From contig JAGOEH010000189.1 in assembly GCA_017997825.1 (NCBI GenBank), positions 1 through 6,035 on the forward strand: DNA of 6,035 nt. Reading direction: 5' to 3'. The position numbers were made by a program, and so were the translations under genes. Positions 5,914 through 6,035 of this stretch are shown piece after piece (position 1 is the stretch's first letter; each line of letters begins with the position of its first letter). The notes under the pieces were generated by a model, which did no database searches, had not been told where the DNA came from, and worked only from the letters and a program-made list of their open reading frames with translations. This stretch comes from Candidatus Delongbacteria bacterium (GTDB lineage Bacteria; JAGOEH01).

Positions 5914-6035
5914 TCAGTCGATTTCACGGGTCAGATAGGATTCGTAATCCCGGACGATGGGTGCATACGGCTCATTCATCAAGTGGGATGAAATCATGAA
6001 ATCAGCGGTAGAGCGGTTGCAGGCAATAGGGATGT
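5914..6035 (-). CDS. mgsA: Methylglyoxal synthase, C-terminal fragment; 5' part lies beyond the right edge
   Basis: Thirty-nine complete codons, an edge codon ending in AC and a TGA stop (5914-5916) are inside the window. The peptide begins IPIACNRSTADFMISS, continues HLMNEPYAPIV and ends RDYESYLTREID. This matches the C-terminus of methylglyoxal synthases, recalled for E. coli MgsA as NIPVATNVATADFIIQS... and ending IPDYQRYLADRLK. The IP-A-N--TADF-I-S and DY--YL patterns are shared at the same spacing from the end. The enzyme (EC 4.2.3.3) converts dihydroxyacetone phosphate to methylglyoxal and phosphate, a cytoplasmic bypass of lower glycolysis used under phosphate limitation or sugar-phosphate overload. 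The catalytic residues lie outside the window. The gene converges with the propeller gene, leaving 63 nt between the two stops. The C-terminus looks complete and normal. Confidence 0.85.
   Translation of the reverse strand, partial: IPIACNRSTADFMISSHLMNEPYAPIVRDYESYLTREID

Noticed and set aside
5739-5999. Plus-strand 86-codon frame overlapping the end of the propeller gene
   Set aside because: It overlaps the propeller gene out of frame, then runs antisense to mgsA, and its translation has no domain-like pattern.
5996-6035. Plus-strand open frame from ATG at 5996 (MKSAVERLQAIGM...) as the start of a new gene
   Set aside because: It is antisense to the mgsA C-terminus, which has a clear family match, and it lacks a good ribosome binding site.

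Overview
The window is a stretch of bacterial chromosome with base composition close to half G+C. It comes from a Gram-negative-type organism that secretes proteins and makes lipoproteins. Three E. coli-like sigma-70 promoters (TTGACT, 17-bp spacer, TATAAT-like -10) and purine-rich ribosome binding sites are visible. No Bacteroidota-type promoter (TTTG with TAnnTTTG) was noticed. There are no rRNA, tRNA, CRISPR or insertion-sequence signals. The XRE-cupin regulator next to an AMP-forming acyl ligase recalls pairs known from anaerobic Desulfobacterota and related phyla. The Gly-rich lipoprotein and the propeller lipoprotein recall Bacteroidota/FCB-like genomes. The lineage cannot be fixed from this window.

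Left and centre, minus strand, read from right to left. A patatin-like phospholipase (4493 to 3525) is followed by an XRE-cupin regulator (3375 to 2800), an acyl-CoA ligase (2756 to 1104), a small putative lipoprotein (1076 to 612) and the N-terminus of a secreted protease precursor with an FTP propeptide (615 to the left edge). The last four genes are tightly packed, with gaps of 43 and 27 nt and then a 4-nt ATGA overlap, so they look like one operon. Its promoter lies in the tail of the patatin gene, with the -35 box overlapping the patatin stop codon. An inverted repeat just downstream of that promoter is a candidate operator for the regulator. The patatin gene has its own promoter and a leader with an 11-bp perfect inverted repeat.

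Right side. A divergent promoter drives a plus-strand lipoprotein (4846 to 5850) built from seven propeller units related to two-component regulator propellers, with no kinase domain. It converges on the 3' end of a methylglyoxal synthase gene (mgsA) on the minus strand. Only the last 39 complete codons of mgsA are inside the window; they were identified from the conserved C-terminal pattern. A 14-bp palindrome sits in the convergent gap.

Working picture (inference). Patatin lipase, acyl ligase and cupin regulator form a lipid-hydrolysis and fatty-acid-activation module that may sense its own substrate or product. The lipoprotein and protease pair, translationally coupled at the end of the operon, resembles a protease with a partner or inhibitor. 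That pair is the most interesting part of the window.
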